A DNA stretch of 51,425 nt, taken from NCBI RefSeq assembly GCF_030158565.1, contig NZ_JAOASQ010000037.1:1-51425 (forward strand), written 5' to 3'. The notes under the pieces were generated by a model. The model made no database searches and had not been told where the DNA came from. It saw only the letters and a list, made by a program, of their open reading frames with translations. Both the position numbers and the translations under genes were made by a program. Shown here in pieces: positions 1 to 7,362 of the stretch. The DNA is from Limnohabitans sp. GTDB taxonomy: Bacteria > Pseudomonadota > Gammaproteobacteria > Burkholderiales > Burkholderiaceae_C. How positions within the stretch are numbered: position 1 is the stretch's first letter; each line of letters begins with the position of its first letter.

Positions 1-2432
1 ACACCCTGGCCCAGCCCCTGCCCGAGCTGACGGTGGTGCGCGGTGCCGAAGACCCCCTGGCCAGATTGCAAGCGCACATCCGCAGCAGTGCCAGCCGCGT
101 GCTGATCCTGGCCGAGAGCGATGGCCGCCGCGAAAGCCTGATGGACTTCGTTCGTTCCAGCGGCCTCACGCCCCCGGTGTTTGACAGTCTCCAAGACTTT
201 TTGGCCAGCGACGAAAAAATCGGCATGGCCACCGCCGCGCTGGTCAGTGGTTTTCATTGGTTTGAGCACGGCATCGACCTGGTCACCGAAACCGAACTGT
301 TTGCCGCAGGCCCCACCACGCGCCGCCGCAAAAAGCAGGAACAGGTCAGCGACGTGGAAGCGCTGATCAAGGACCTGAGCGAGCTGAACGTGGGCGACCC
401 GGTGGTGCACAGCCAACACGGCATTGGCCGGTATCGCGGTCTGGTCAACATGGACATGGGCCAGAAAAACCACGATGGCACGCCTGCGCTGCAAGAGTTT
501 TTGCACCTGGAATACGCCGACAAGGCCACGCTCTATGTGCCCGTGAGCCAGCTGCAGCTGATTGGCCGCTACACCGGCGTGAGCGCCGATGAAGCGCCCC
601 TGCACAAGCTGGGCTGTGGCCAATGGGAAAAGGCCAAACGCCGCGCCGCCGAACAGGTGCGCGACGCCGCCGCCGAGTTGCTCAACATCTACGCCCGCCG
701 CGCCGCACGAGAGGGCCATCCTTTCCGCTACAGCCCGCAGGACTACGAGACCTTTGCCAACGACTTCGGCTTTGAGGAAACCGCCGACCAAAAGGCCGCC
801 ATCCACTGCGTCATTCAAGACATGATCAGCCCCCGCCCCATGGACCGCCTGGTCTGCGGCGACGTGGGTTTTGGCAAGACCGAAGTCGCCCTGCGCGCCG
901 CCTTTGTGGCTGTGACGGGCGGCAAGCAGGTTGCCCTGCTGGCCCCCACCACGCTGCTGGCCGAGCAGCATTACCAGACGCTCAAAGACCGCTTTGCCAA
1001 ATGGCCCGTCAAGGTGGCCGAGGTCTCGCGCTTCCGTTCGGGCAAGGAAGTCACGGCGGCCATGAAAGGCATCGAGGACGGCACGGTGGACATCGTGGTC
1101 GGCACGCACAAGCTGCTGTCCGAAAAAACCCACTTCAAGAACCTGGGCCTCTTGATCATCGACGAAGAACACCGCTTTGGCGTGCGGCACAAAGAGGCCA
1201 TGAAAGCCCTGCGTGCCGAGGTCGATGTGCTGACGCTCACGGCCACCCCCATCCCCCGCACCATGGGCATGGCGCTCGAAGGGCTGCGCGATTTGAGCGT
1301 GATCGCCACCGCGCCGCAGCGCCGCCTGGCCATCAAGACCTTTGTGCGCAATGAGGGCACGGGCGTCATCCGCGAGGCGGTACTGCGCGAACTCAAACGC
1401 GGCGGCCAGTGCTACTTTTTGCACAACGAAGTCGAGACCATCGAAAACCGCCGCCAGAAGCTCGAAGAAATCCTGCCCGAAGCCCGCATCGCCGTGGCCC
1501 ACGGCCAGATGCCCGAGCGCGAGCTGGAGCGCGTGATGCGCGACTTTGTGGCCCAGCGCTACAACATCTTGCTGTGCTCGACCATCATCGAGACCGGCAT
1601 CGACGTGCCCACGGCCAACACCATCGTGATTTCACGCGCCGACAAGTTCGGCCTGGCCCAGCTGCACCAGCTGCGCGGGCGCGTGGGCCGCTCGCACCAC
1701 CAAGCCTATGCCTATTTGATGGTGCCCGAGATCGAAGGCCTGACCAAACAAGCCGCCCAGCGGCTGGACGCGATCCAGCAGATGGAAGAACTGGGCAGCG
1801 GCTTTTACCTGGCCATGCACGACCTGGAGATCCGCGGCGCAGGCGAGGTGCTGGGCGAAAACCAGAGCGGCAACATGCTCGAAGTGGGCTTTCAGCTCTA
1901 CAACGAAATGCTGTCCGAAGCGGTGCGCAGCCTCAAGGCGGGCAAAGAGCCCGATTTGCTCAACCCTCTGACGGTCACCACCGACATCAACCTGCACGCC
2001 CCCGCCCTGCTGCCCAACGACTATTGCGGCGACGTGCACCTGCGCCTGAGCTTCTACAAAAAACTGGCCACCGCCAAAACCACCGACCAGATCGACGCCC
2101 TGCTCGAAGAAATCGTGGACCGCTTTGGCAAGCTACCCGCACAAGCGCAGACCCTGGTGGACGTGCACCGCCTGCGCGTGCTGACCCAGCCCTATGGCGT
2201 CATCAAGGTCGATGCCGCCCCGGGCGTCATCCAGATCACCTTCAAACCCAACCCACCCGTGGACCCCATGGCCATCATTGGCCTGATCCAGAAAAACAAA
2301 CACATCAAGCTGGCGGGCAACGACAAACTGCGCATCGAACGCGAACTGCCCGACCCCAAGGCGCGTGCGCAAATGGTGCGCGATGTGCTTCGCTCATTGG
2401 GCCAGCCCAAGACCGAAACAGCTACGGCCTGA
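1..2432 (+). CDS. mfd: Transcription-repair coupling factor Mfd, 5'-truncated by the window edge
   Basis: This is the C-terminal ~810 residues of Mfd (about 1150 residues in E. coli). Mfd is a cytosolic DNA translocase that displaces stalled RNA polymerase and recruits UvrA. The frame is open from base 3, so the start lies upstream of the window. Visible parts in order are the CarD-like polymerase-interaction domain (VVHSQHGIGRYRGL), the Walker A loop GDVGFGKTE, the DEEH box in IIDEEHRFGVRH, the motif TLTATPIPRTM, the RecG-like QLRGRVGRS motif and the C-terminal TRCF domain. The UvrB-homology N-terminus is missing only because of the edge. serB follows after 32 bases on the same strand and may be co-transcribed. 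Confidence 0.97.
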   Translation, partial: TLAQPLPELTVVRGAEDPLARLQAHIRSSASRVLILAESDGRRESLMDFVRSSGLTPPVFDSLQDFLASDEKIGMATAALVSGFHWFEHGIDLVTETELFAAGPTTRRRKKQEQVSDVEALIKDLSELNVGDPVVHSQHGIGRYRGLVNMDMGQKNHDGTPALQEFLHLEYADKATLYVPVSQLQLIGRYTGVSADEAPLHKLGCGQWEKAKRRAAEQVRDAAAELLNIYARRAAREGHPFRYSPQDYETFANDFGFEETADQKAAIHCVIQDMISPRPMDRLVCGDVGFGKTEVALRAAFVAVTGGKQVALLAPTTLLAEQHYQTLKDRFAKWPVKVAEVSRFRSGKEVTAAMKGIEDGTVDIVVGTHKLLSEKTHFKNLGLLIIDEEHRFGVRHKEAMKALRAEVDVLTLTATPIPRTMGMALEGLRDLSVIATAPQRRLAIKTFVRNEGTGVIREAVLRELKRGGQCYFLHNEVETIENRRQKLEEILPEARIAVAHGQMPERELERVMRDFVAQRYNILLCSTIIETGIDVPTANTIVISRADKFGLAQLHQLRGRVGRSHHQAYAYLMVPEIEGLTKQAAQRLDAIQQMEELGSGFYLAMHDLEIRGAGEVLGENQSGNMLEVGFQLYNEMLSEAVRSLKAGKEPDLLNPLTVTTDINLHAPALLPNDYCGDVHLRLSFYKKLATAKTTDQIDALLEEIVDRFGKLPAQAQTLVDVHRLRVLTQPYGVIKVDAAPGVIQITFKPNPPVDPMAIIGLIQKNKHIKLAGNDKLRIERELPDPKARAQMVRDVLRSLGQPKTETATA

Positions 2433-2464
2433 GACCCTTCAACGATCTTCGATAATCCTGACCC

Positions 2465-3205
2465 ATGACCACCGCCACCTCCCGCCCCAACTCATCCCCC
2501 ACCGAGTTTGCCCCCGGCCTCGTTATTCAGGGCTTCACAGCCCCCATTTCGTTGTCTCAGTTCAAACTCATCGCGTTTGACATGGACTCCACGCTCATCA
2601 GCATCGAGTGCGTGGACGAGATCGCCGATGCCGTGGGCCGCAAGGCCGAGGTGGCGGCCATCACCGAGGCCGCCATGCGCGGCGAGATCACCGACTTCAA
2701 AGACAGCCTGCGCCGCCGTCTGGCGCTGCTCAAGGGCGTGACGCTGGCCGACATGGAGCGCGTCTACACCGAGCGCCTGAAGATCAACCCCGGCGCAGCC
2801 GACTTGATCGCCGCCTGTCAGAAGGCAGGCATGAAGGTGCTGCTGGTGTCGGGCGGTTTCACTTTCTTCGCAGACCGCGTCAAAGACCGGCTGAAGATCG
2901 ACTTTGCCCGCTCCAATCGACTGGAAATCGAGGGCGGTGAACTCACGGGCGGCCTGGTCATGCAAAGCTGGGGCGACATTTGCGATGGGGCCGAGAAACG
3001 CCGTACCTTGCTGGAAGTGGCTTCGTTGCTGGGCATAGAGGCGCATGAATGCATCGCCATGGGCGACGGCGCGAACGACTTGCCCATGATGGGGGCCGCC
3101 GGTTTGTCTGTGGCCTATCACGCCAAACCCAAGGTGCGTGAGCAGGCCATGGTGGCGATCAACGAAGGTGGGCTGGACCGCCTGCTGGAAGTCGTTAAGG
3201 CCTGA
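2465..3205 (+). CDS. serB: Phosphoserine phosphatase SerB
   Basis: A 246-residue HAD-superfamily enzyme for the last step of serine synthesis (O-phosphoserine to serine). The nucleophile and acid are in FDMDST (Asp39 and Asp41), the second motif is the Ser in LLVSGGF, and the Mg-binding motif is GDGANDLPMM. There is only a short N-terminal extension in place of the ACT-like domain of the E. coli enzyme, as is common in betaproteobacteria. The ATG at 2465 is the only start that keeps the conserved core and clears mfd. Confidence 0.95.
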   Translation: MTTATSRPNSSPTEFAPGLVIQGFTAPISLSQFKLIAFDMDSTLISIECVDEIADAVGRKAEVAAITEAAMRGEITDFKDSLRRRLALLKGVTLADMERVYTERLKINPGAADLIAACQKAGMKVLLVSGGFTFFADRVKDRLKIDFARSNRLEIEGGELTGGLVMQSWGDICDGAEKRRTLLEVASLLGIEAHECIAMGDGANDLPMMGAAGLSVAYHAKPKVREQAMVAINEGGLDRLLEVVKA

Positions 3206-3224
3206 GCGTTTTACCGAGGCTCTA

Positions 3225-3329
3225 TCGCGACGGGGCGTTGCTCCTACAGCTTTGTGGGAGCCCCGCCCTCGGGGCGATGGGTTGTGAACTGCGAGCAGTC
3301 TTTCGCGGCGAGGGCGCCGCTCCTACAGG
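3225..3329. repeat. Cluster of three REP-like GC-rich palindromic elements
   Basis: Three related ~25-base units lie between serB and the DUF3820 gene. Units at 3225-3249 and 3302-3329 point forward, with the pattern TCGCGRCGAGGGCG followed by GCTCCTACAG. The unit at 3250-3280 is the inverse copy. Each can fold on itself and neighbouring copies can pair. The pattern resembles REP sequences of Pseudomonas and Xanthomonadales. The cluster separates two convergent genes and may act as a terminator. No RAYT transposase gene is present in the window. Confidence 0.7.
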
Positions 3330-3334
3330 CAGCC

Positions 3335-3544
3335 TCAGCGGCGCAGGGGCCGCAGCAGGTCCTTCAGACCGTTGTGGTCGATCTCCTGCATCAGCTGCAG
3401 CAAGCGGCCGATCTCGCCTTTGGGGAAGCCCTCGCGGGCAAACCAGTTGAGGTAGTTGCCTGGCAAGTCGGCGATCAGCACACCCTTGTGTTTGCCAAAG
3501 GGCATGGGCGTGTTGACGAGTTTCATCAGGTCATCGGCTTGCAT
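3335..3544 (-). CDS. DUF3820 family small protein
   Basis: A 69-residue protein of the DUF3820 family, recognised by the pattern MPFGKHKG, then LPGNYLNWF, then GFPKGEIG. Its function is unknown. I chose the ATG at 3544 because a GGGAGA ribosome site precedes it and it clears the upstream hydrolase stop at 3555; a longer frame from 3592 would overlap the hydrolase with non-conserved residues. It is probably co-transcribed with the hydrolase, 10 bases upstream. Confidence 0.8.
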   Translation of the reverse strand: MQADDLMKLVNTPMPFGKHKGVLIADLPGNYLNWFAREGFPKGEIGRLLQLMQEIDHNGLKDLLRPLRR

Positions 3545-3554
3545 ATCTTCTCCC

Positions 3555-4370
3555 TCACACCTTGCCCCAGAGCCATTCACGCACCCGGGCATGAAACGCT
3601 TCAGGCCGCGAAATCATCACCCAATGCCCACTGGGCAGGCCTTGCACCGCACTGCCGGGCTTGGCGGCGACTTGCTCCAACCATCGGGAAGAATGGAACA
3701 TGAAGGGCTTGCGCTCGCCATAGACAAACAGCAGCGGCATCGGTAATTTGATTTGAGCCGCACCTTTGAACCCACCCGCCGTGCCGAACCACTGCATGGC
3801 GTAGGGGTAGTTCATCTTGTGGGTGATCGCGGCAGGATCGGTGGGGCAGCGCAGCCAGCGGGCCATGGCGCGGGTCATGCGGGTGCCCAAGCTTTCGCTG
3901 AAACTGTGCCCCAGCTTCCAGGCCAGGGCCAGCCACACTTGGTAGCCCATGACCGACAGTTTTGCCTTCGCGCCCCAGCTGCGCAGCAAAGCCCTCGAGT
4001 TGTGGTCGCCCACGTCCACCGCCACCACGCGGGCCACCCGATCAGCGTGGCGCATGGCGAATTCGTAACCAAAAATGCAGCCCCAGTCGTGCAGCATCAG
4101 CGTGACGGGCTGGTCGGGGCTGATGCGGTCCACCACCTGGCGCAGCAGCTGGCACATGTCGTCCAGGCTCGTGGCTGCAGGGCCGGATTCAAAGCCGGGC
4201 AGCGTCAGGCGGGCGCAGGTGGCGCGGTCTTGCAGTGCGGCCACGGTGCCGTCCCACAGGGCACGGGTGTCGGGCCAGCCGTGCAGCATGAGCACAACTT
4301 CATCGCCCTGCCCTTGCAGCCAGACTTCGGTGCCCTTGACGTCGATGCACAGTTCGGTGCTGGCGGCCAT
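3555..4370 (-). CDS. Alpha/beta hydrolase, epoxide hydrolase or dehalogenase-like
   Basis: A 271-residue alpha/beta hydrolase. The HGWPD motif (His30 to Asp34) forms the oxyanion region. HDWG (94-97) places Asp95 as nucleophile, as in epoxide hydrolases and haloalkane dehalogenases, rather than the Ser of esterases. A late His in SGHWVM fits the catalytic base. No signal peptide is visible, so it should be cytosolic. The substrate cannot be inferred. It starts 3 bases after the aminotransferase stop and lies in the same likely transcript as the DUF3820 gene. Confidence 0.85.
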   Translation of the reverse strand: MAASTELCIDVKGTEVWLQGQGDEVVLMLHGWPDTRALWDGTVAALQDRATCARLTLPGFESGPAATSLDDMCQLLRQVVDRISPDQPVTLMLHDWGCIFGYEFAMRHADRVARVVAVDVGDHNSRALLRSWGAKAKLSVMGYQVWLALAWKLGHSFSESLGTRMTRAMARWLRCPTDPAAITHKMNYPYAMQWFGTAGGFKGAAQIKLPMPLLFVYGERKPFMFHSSRWLEQVAAKPGSAVQGLPSGHWVMISRPEAFHARVREWLWGKV

Positions 4371-4373
4371 GGC

Positions 4374-5570
4374 TTACAAGGCCTTGGCCAAACGCGCAAC
4401 GCCTTCAAGGATCTTGTCTTCGCCTACGGTCGCAAAACTGAGGCGGAAGGTGGCGTGGTCGGGGTTGGCGCAGAAGAAAGGCGCACCGGGCACAAAGGCC
4501 ACGCCGTTGTCGATGGCGCGCTTGGCGAACACATTGCCGTCAGCCACCTTACCGCCTGCGCCTGTGAGGCGCGCCCAGACGAACAGGCCGCCCTGAGGTT
4601 GCACAAACTCGACCGCATCGCCCAATTCACGGCGCAGCGCATCGCCCATGGTTTGAGCGCGCTTGGCGTACACAGCGCGCACCTTGTCCAGCGTGGCGGG
4701 CATGCGGCCAGCCTTCAGGTATTGCGCAGCAGTGGCCTGGGCAAAGGTGCTGGTGTGGGCATCGCTGAACTGTTTGCACATGGTGGCTCGGGCCAGCAAC
4801 TCGGCCGGGGCGATCATCCAGCCCACGCGCAGGCCAGGCGACAAGACTTTGGACAGCGAGCCGCAATGCACCAGCAGCTCGCGGCTGCCGGGCACCGATG
4901 GGCTCATGGCCAACAAGCTGGGCGGCGGCGCTTCGCCAAAAAACAGATCGCCATAAGGGTCGTCTTCGACGATCAGGGTCTGGTGTTTGACGGCCATCTT
5001 AAGCACCTGCTGGCGGCGCTCGGCGCTCAGCAAGGCACCACTCGGGTTACCAAAGGTGGGAATCAAATAAACGAACTTGGGCTTGTGCTCGGCGATCAGC
5101 TTTTCGAGCTCGTCGGTCTTCACACCATGGCCGTCCACCGGGGCGCTGATGAGTTCGGCCCCATACAAACGGAAGCACTGGATGGTGGCCAAAAAGGTCG
5201 GGCCTTCCACGATCACCTTGTCGCCGGGGCTGATCATGGTTTTACCGATCAAATCCAGCGCTTGCTGGCTGCCGGTGGTCACGATCAGCTGTTCAGCCGT
5301 CACGTCTTTCGCGCCTTTTTGGCCCATGAAGTGCGCCAGTTGCTCGCGCAGCGGACCAAAGCCTTCGGTCGCGCCGTATTGCAGGGCAGCGCCCGGGTCT
5401 TGCGCCAAAGCCGCGTTGCTGGCTTCGCGGATGCCCTCCACGTCAAACATGGCGCTGTCAGGAAAGCCGCCCGCAAAACTGATGATGCCCGGCTTGCCCA
5501 AGAGCTTGAACAGCTCACGGATGGCGGAGGTTTCGACGTTGTTCAGGCGGTCGGCAAATTGCAAAGACAT
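4374..5570 (-). CDS. PLP-dependent class I/II aminotransferase (2-aminoadipate or MocR-C-terminal type)
   Basis: A 398-residue fold-type I aminotransferase. Recognisable parts are SFAGGFPDSAMF near the N-terminus, the Asn region IPTFGNPSG, the Asp in VEDDPYGDL and the PLP Lys in SLSKVLSPGLRVGW. The sequence is of the type usually annotated as 2-aminoadipate transaminase or as a MocR domain without the helix-turn-helix. The substrate is not certain. The ATG at 5570 opens with MSLQFADRLNN, typical of the family; the longer open frame to 5783 overlaps nth and is not conserved-looking. The gene diverges from nth across 55 bases. Confidence 0.88.
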   Translation of the reverse strand: MSLQFADRLNNVETSAIRELFKLLGKPGIISFAGGFPDSAMFDVEGIREASNAALAQDPGAALQYGATEGFGPLREQLAHFMGQKGAKDVTAEQLIVTTGSQQALDLIGKTMISPGDKVIVEGPTFLATIQCFRLYGAELISAPVDGHGVKTDELEKLIAEHKPKFVYLIPTFGNPSGALLSAERRQQVLKMAVKHQTLIVEDDPYGDLFFGEAPPPSLLAMSPSVPGSRELLVHCGSLSKVLSPGLRVGWMIAPAELLARATMCKQFSDAHTSTFAQATAAQYLKAGRMPATLDKVRAVYAKRAQTMGDALRRELGDAVEFVQPQGGLFVWARLTGAGGKVADGNVFAKRAIDNGVAFVPGAPFFCANPDHATFRLSFATVGEDKILEGVARLAKAL

Positions 5571-5625
5571 GGTGGTGTATCTTCCCGGGTTGAATTGGCC
5601 CTCATTTTGCCAACATCCAAAGACC

Positions 5626-6258
5626 ATGAAGCCCGCACAGATCGAATCTTTTTTTGCCACGCTGCAAGCCGCCAACCCCATGCCTGTGACCGAGCTGGAA
5701 TACACCAGCGTCTTTGAGCTGCTGGCCGCCGTGCTGTTGTCGGCCCAGGCCACCGACGTGGGCGTGAACAAGGCCACACGCAAGTTGTTCCCGGTAGCAG
5801 GCTCGCCGCAAAAAATTCTGAACCTCGGGCTGGAGGGGCTGGAGGGCTACATCAAGACCATTGGCCTGTACCGCAGCAAAGCCAAACACCTGATGGAGAC
5901 CTGCCGCATTTTGGTGGAGCAGCACGGCGGCCAGGTGCCCCGCAGCCGTGAAGCCCTGGAAGCACTGCCCGGGGTGGGCCGCAAAACGGCCAATGTGGTG
6001 CTCAACTCGGCCTTTGGCGAAGCGACCATGGCGGTGGACACGCACATCTTCCGCATGGGCAACCGCACGGGCCTGGCACCGGGTAAAACGCCTTTGGAAG
6101 TGGAACTCAAACTGCTCAAGCGCATCCCGGCCAAGTACCTGGTGGACGCGCACCATTGGTTGATCTTGCACGGCCGCTATGTGTGCCAAGCGCGCAAGCC
6201 GATGTGCGGGCAGTGCTCGGTGTCGGCGTTTTGCGATTTCAAGCCCAAAACAACTTGA
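5626..6258 (+). CDS. nth: Endonuclease III (DNA glycosylase/AP lyase)
   Basis: A 210-residue base-excision repair enzyme that removes oxidised pyrimidines. The helix-hairpin-helix is LPGVGRKTANVV with catalytic Lys120, and Asp138 is in AVDTHIFR, the same positions as in E. coli Nth. The 4Fe-4S ligands are Cys187, 194, 197 and 203 (CX6CX2CX5C). I chose the ATG at 5626 because it gives the family length; the open frame further upstream lies antisense to the aminotransferase. Confidence 0.96.
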   Translation: MKPAQIESFFATLQAANPMPVTELEYTSVFELLAAVLLSAQATDVGVNKATRKLFPVAGSPQKILNLGLEGLEGYIKTIGLYRSKAKHLMETCRILVEQHGGQVPRSREALEALPGVGRKTANVVLNSAFGEATMAVDTHIFRMGNRTGLAPGKTPLEVELKLLKRIPAKYLVDAHHWLILHGRYVCQARKPMCGQCSVSAFCDFKPKTT

Positions 6259-6277
6259 AATTCAAGGTGCAGGGTTC

Positions 6278-6305
6278 ATGGATACCCGGTCAAGCCGGGT
6301 ATGAC
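6278..6305. repeat. 28-base palindromic repeat, copy 1
   Basis: The imperfect palindrome has the pattern ATGGATACCCGG-TCAAG-CCGGGTATGAC. It lies 20 bases after nth and matches, in reverse orientation, a second copy at 6432-6459. The 6259-6579 gap holds these two copies and otherwise no gene that I can support. Confidence 0.7.
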
Positions 6306-6431
6306 ACATTCGGATCAGCCAAGCTTGAACGCCAGCACCCCCGTCAGCCCTCCCCCGCAGCATCACCCCAGCGGGACGTCACGCCCACCGAGCGACATTC
6401 CCCCCTATTCCGAGGCGTCGCCCCCCAAATC

Positions 6432-6459
6432 GTCACCCCCGACTTGATCGGGGGTCCAT
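6432..6459. repeat. 28-base palindromic repeat, copy 2, inverted relative to copy 1
   Basis: Read on the minus strand this is ATGGACCCCCGATC then AAGTCGGGGGTGAC, the same frame of conserved bases as copy 1 with compensating changes in the stem. Two inverted copies 126 bases apart look like a REP doublet. It precedes the DUF3348 operon. Confidence 0.7.
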
Positions 6460-6579
6460 ACTTTCGGCGGGTAAAATCACAATTTTGCTGAATTGACTGC
6501 ACCAAGCCCTGCGCTCTGTGAGCGTCGCGCCAACGGTGAGCAGCTCTGTTTTGAACCCCAACCCCAAACACACCCGTCC

Positions 6580-7362
6580 ATGACGCGAGCCCTGCCGCGT
6601 GCCCACCTCAACAGTTCCAGACTTGTGCGTTTTCTGACCGAGAACGCCATGATCGAGGCCGTCCAAGCCACGGAAGATGTGGGCCAAAAACTGGGCGACT
6701 GGCTGGATTTTCGCCAGGCCATTGCCTTGCACGGCCTGCTGAACCCCGAGCCGCAAGCGCCTGCCACGCTGCCTGCACACCAGCGCCGCGCAGGCCTGAT
6801 GACGCCCGAGGCCTTGGGCCGACACGTCGAGAAATTCAAAGCCGCGCTGGAGCAGTCCATCGCGCAAGGCGCCCCCTCGGGCACCGGGCTGACCCGCATC
6901 GACATGCCACCGGCCACACTCGATGAGCCGATCGAGCCCAAGATCGCCTTTGAGCCCTACCGGCGGTTTTATGCGGCGCACCAGCGCCAGATGGAAAACC
7001 AAGTTCGCACCCTGCGCTCGCAACTGCGAGGCCAGCTGGCCAAAAGCTCGCCCGCCTTGCAGCAATTGGCAGCGCTGGACGCCAGTTTTGAAAACATCCT
7101 CAGCGAGCGCGAAGCGATGCTGCTGGGCAAAGTGCCAAAGCTGCTGGAAAAACGCTTCACGCAAGCCCTCAAACAACACCTCAAGAAGCAGGCCGAAGCC
7201 TTGGCGGAAGACGTCAATGCCCCCCGCCTCAAGCCCGACGCCTGGCTTTTGCCCTGGCGCCAGCAAATGCGCACCGCCTTGCTGGCCGAGCTGGACACCC
7301 GGCTGCAACCGGCCCTGGGCCTGCTTGAAGCATTCAACCAAGAAAGCACTCCCTCTCCATGA
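6580..7362 (+). CDS. DUF3348 family protein, first gene of the stator-like operon
   Basis: A 260-residue protein that I recognise as the Burkholderiales family DUF3348 by the N-terminal NSSRLVRFLTE motif and by its neighbours. It has no signal peptide and no membrane segment. It is rich in Arg, Gln, Ala and Leu and mostly helical, with a basic stretch around residues 195-225. The ATG at 6580 fits the family; a TTG at 6493 would add a non-conserved leader. Its stop overlaps the next start by four bases (ATGA), so it is translationally coupled to the MotA-like gene. Function unknown; a cytoplasmic partner of the membrane complex is an inference. Confidence 0.8.
   Translation: MTRALPRAHLNSSRLVRFLTENAMIEAVQATEDVGQKLGDWLDFRQAIALHGLLNPEPQAPATLPAHQRRAGLMTPEALGRHVEKFKAALEQSIAQGAPSGTGLTRIDMPPATLDEPIEPKIAFEPYRRFYAAHQRQMENQVRTLRSQLRGQLAKSSPALQQLAALDASFENILSEREAMLLGKVPKLLEKRFTQALKQHLKKQAEALAEDVNAPRLKPDAWLLPWRQQMRTALLAELDTRLQPALGLLEAFNQESTPSP

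Noticed and set aside
3753..5717. A 654-codon open frame on the plus strand opposite the hydrolase and aminotransferase genes.
   Set aside because: It lies antisense to two well-recognised genes, has His/Gln/Ala-rich composition typical of GC-codon mirrors, and shows no domain.
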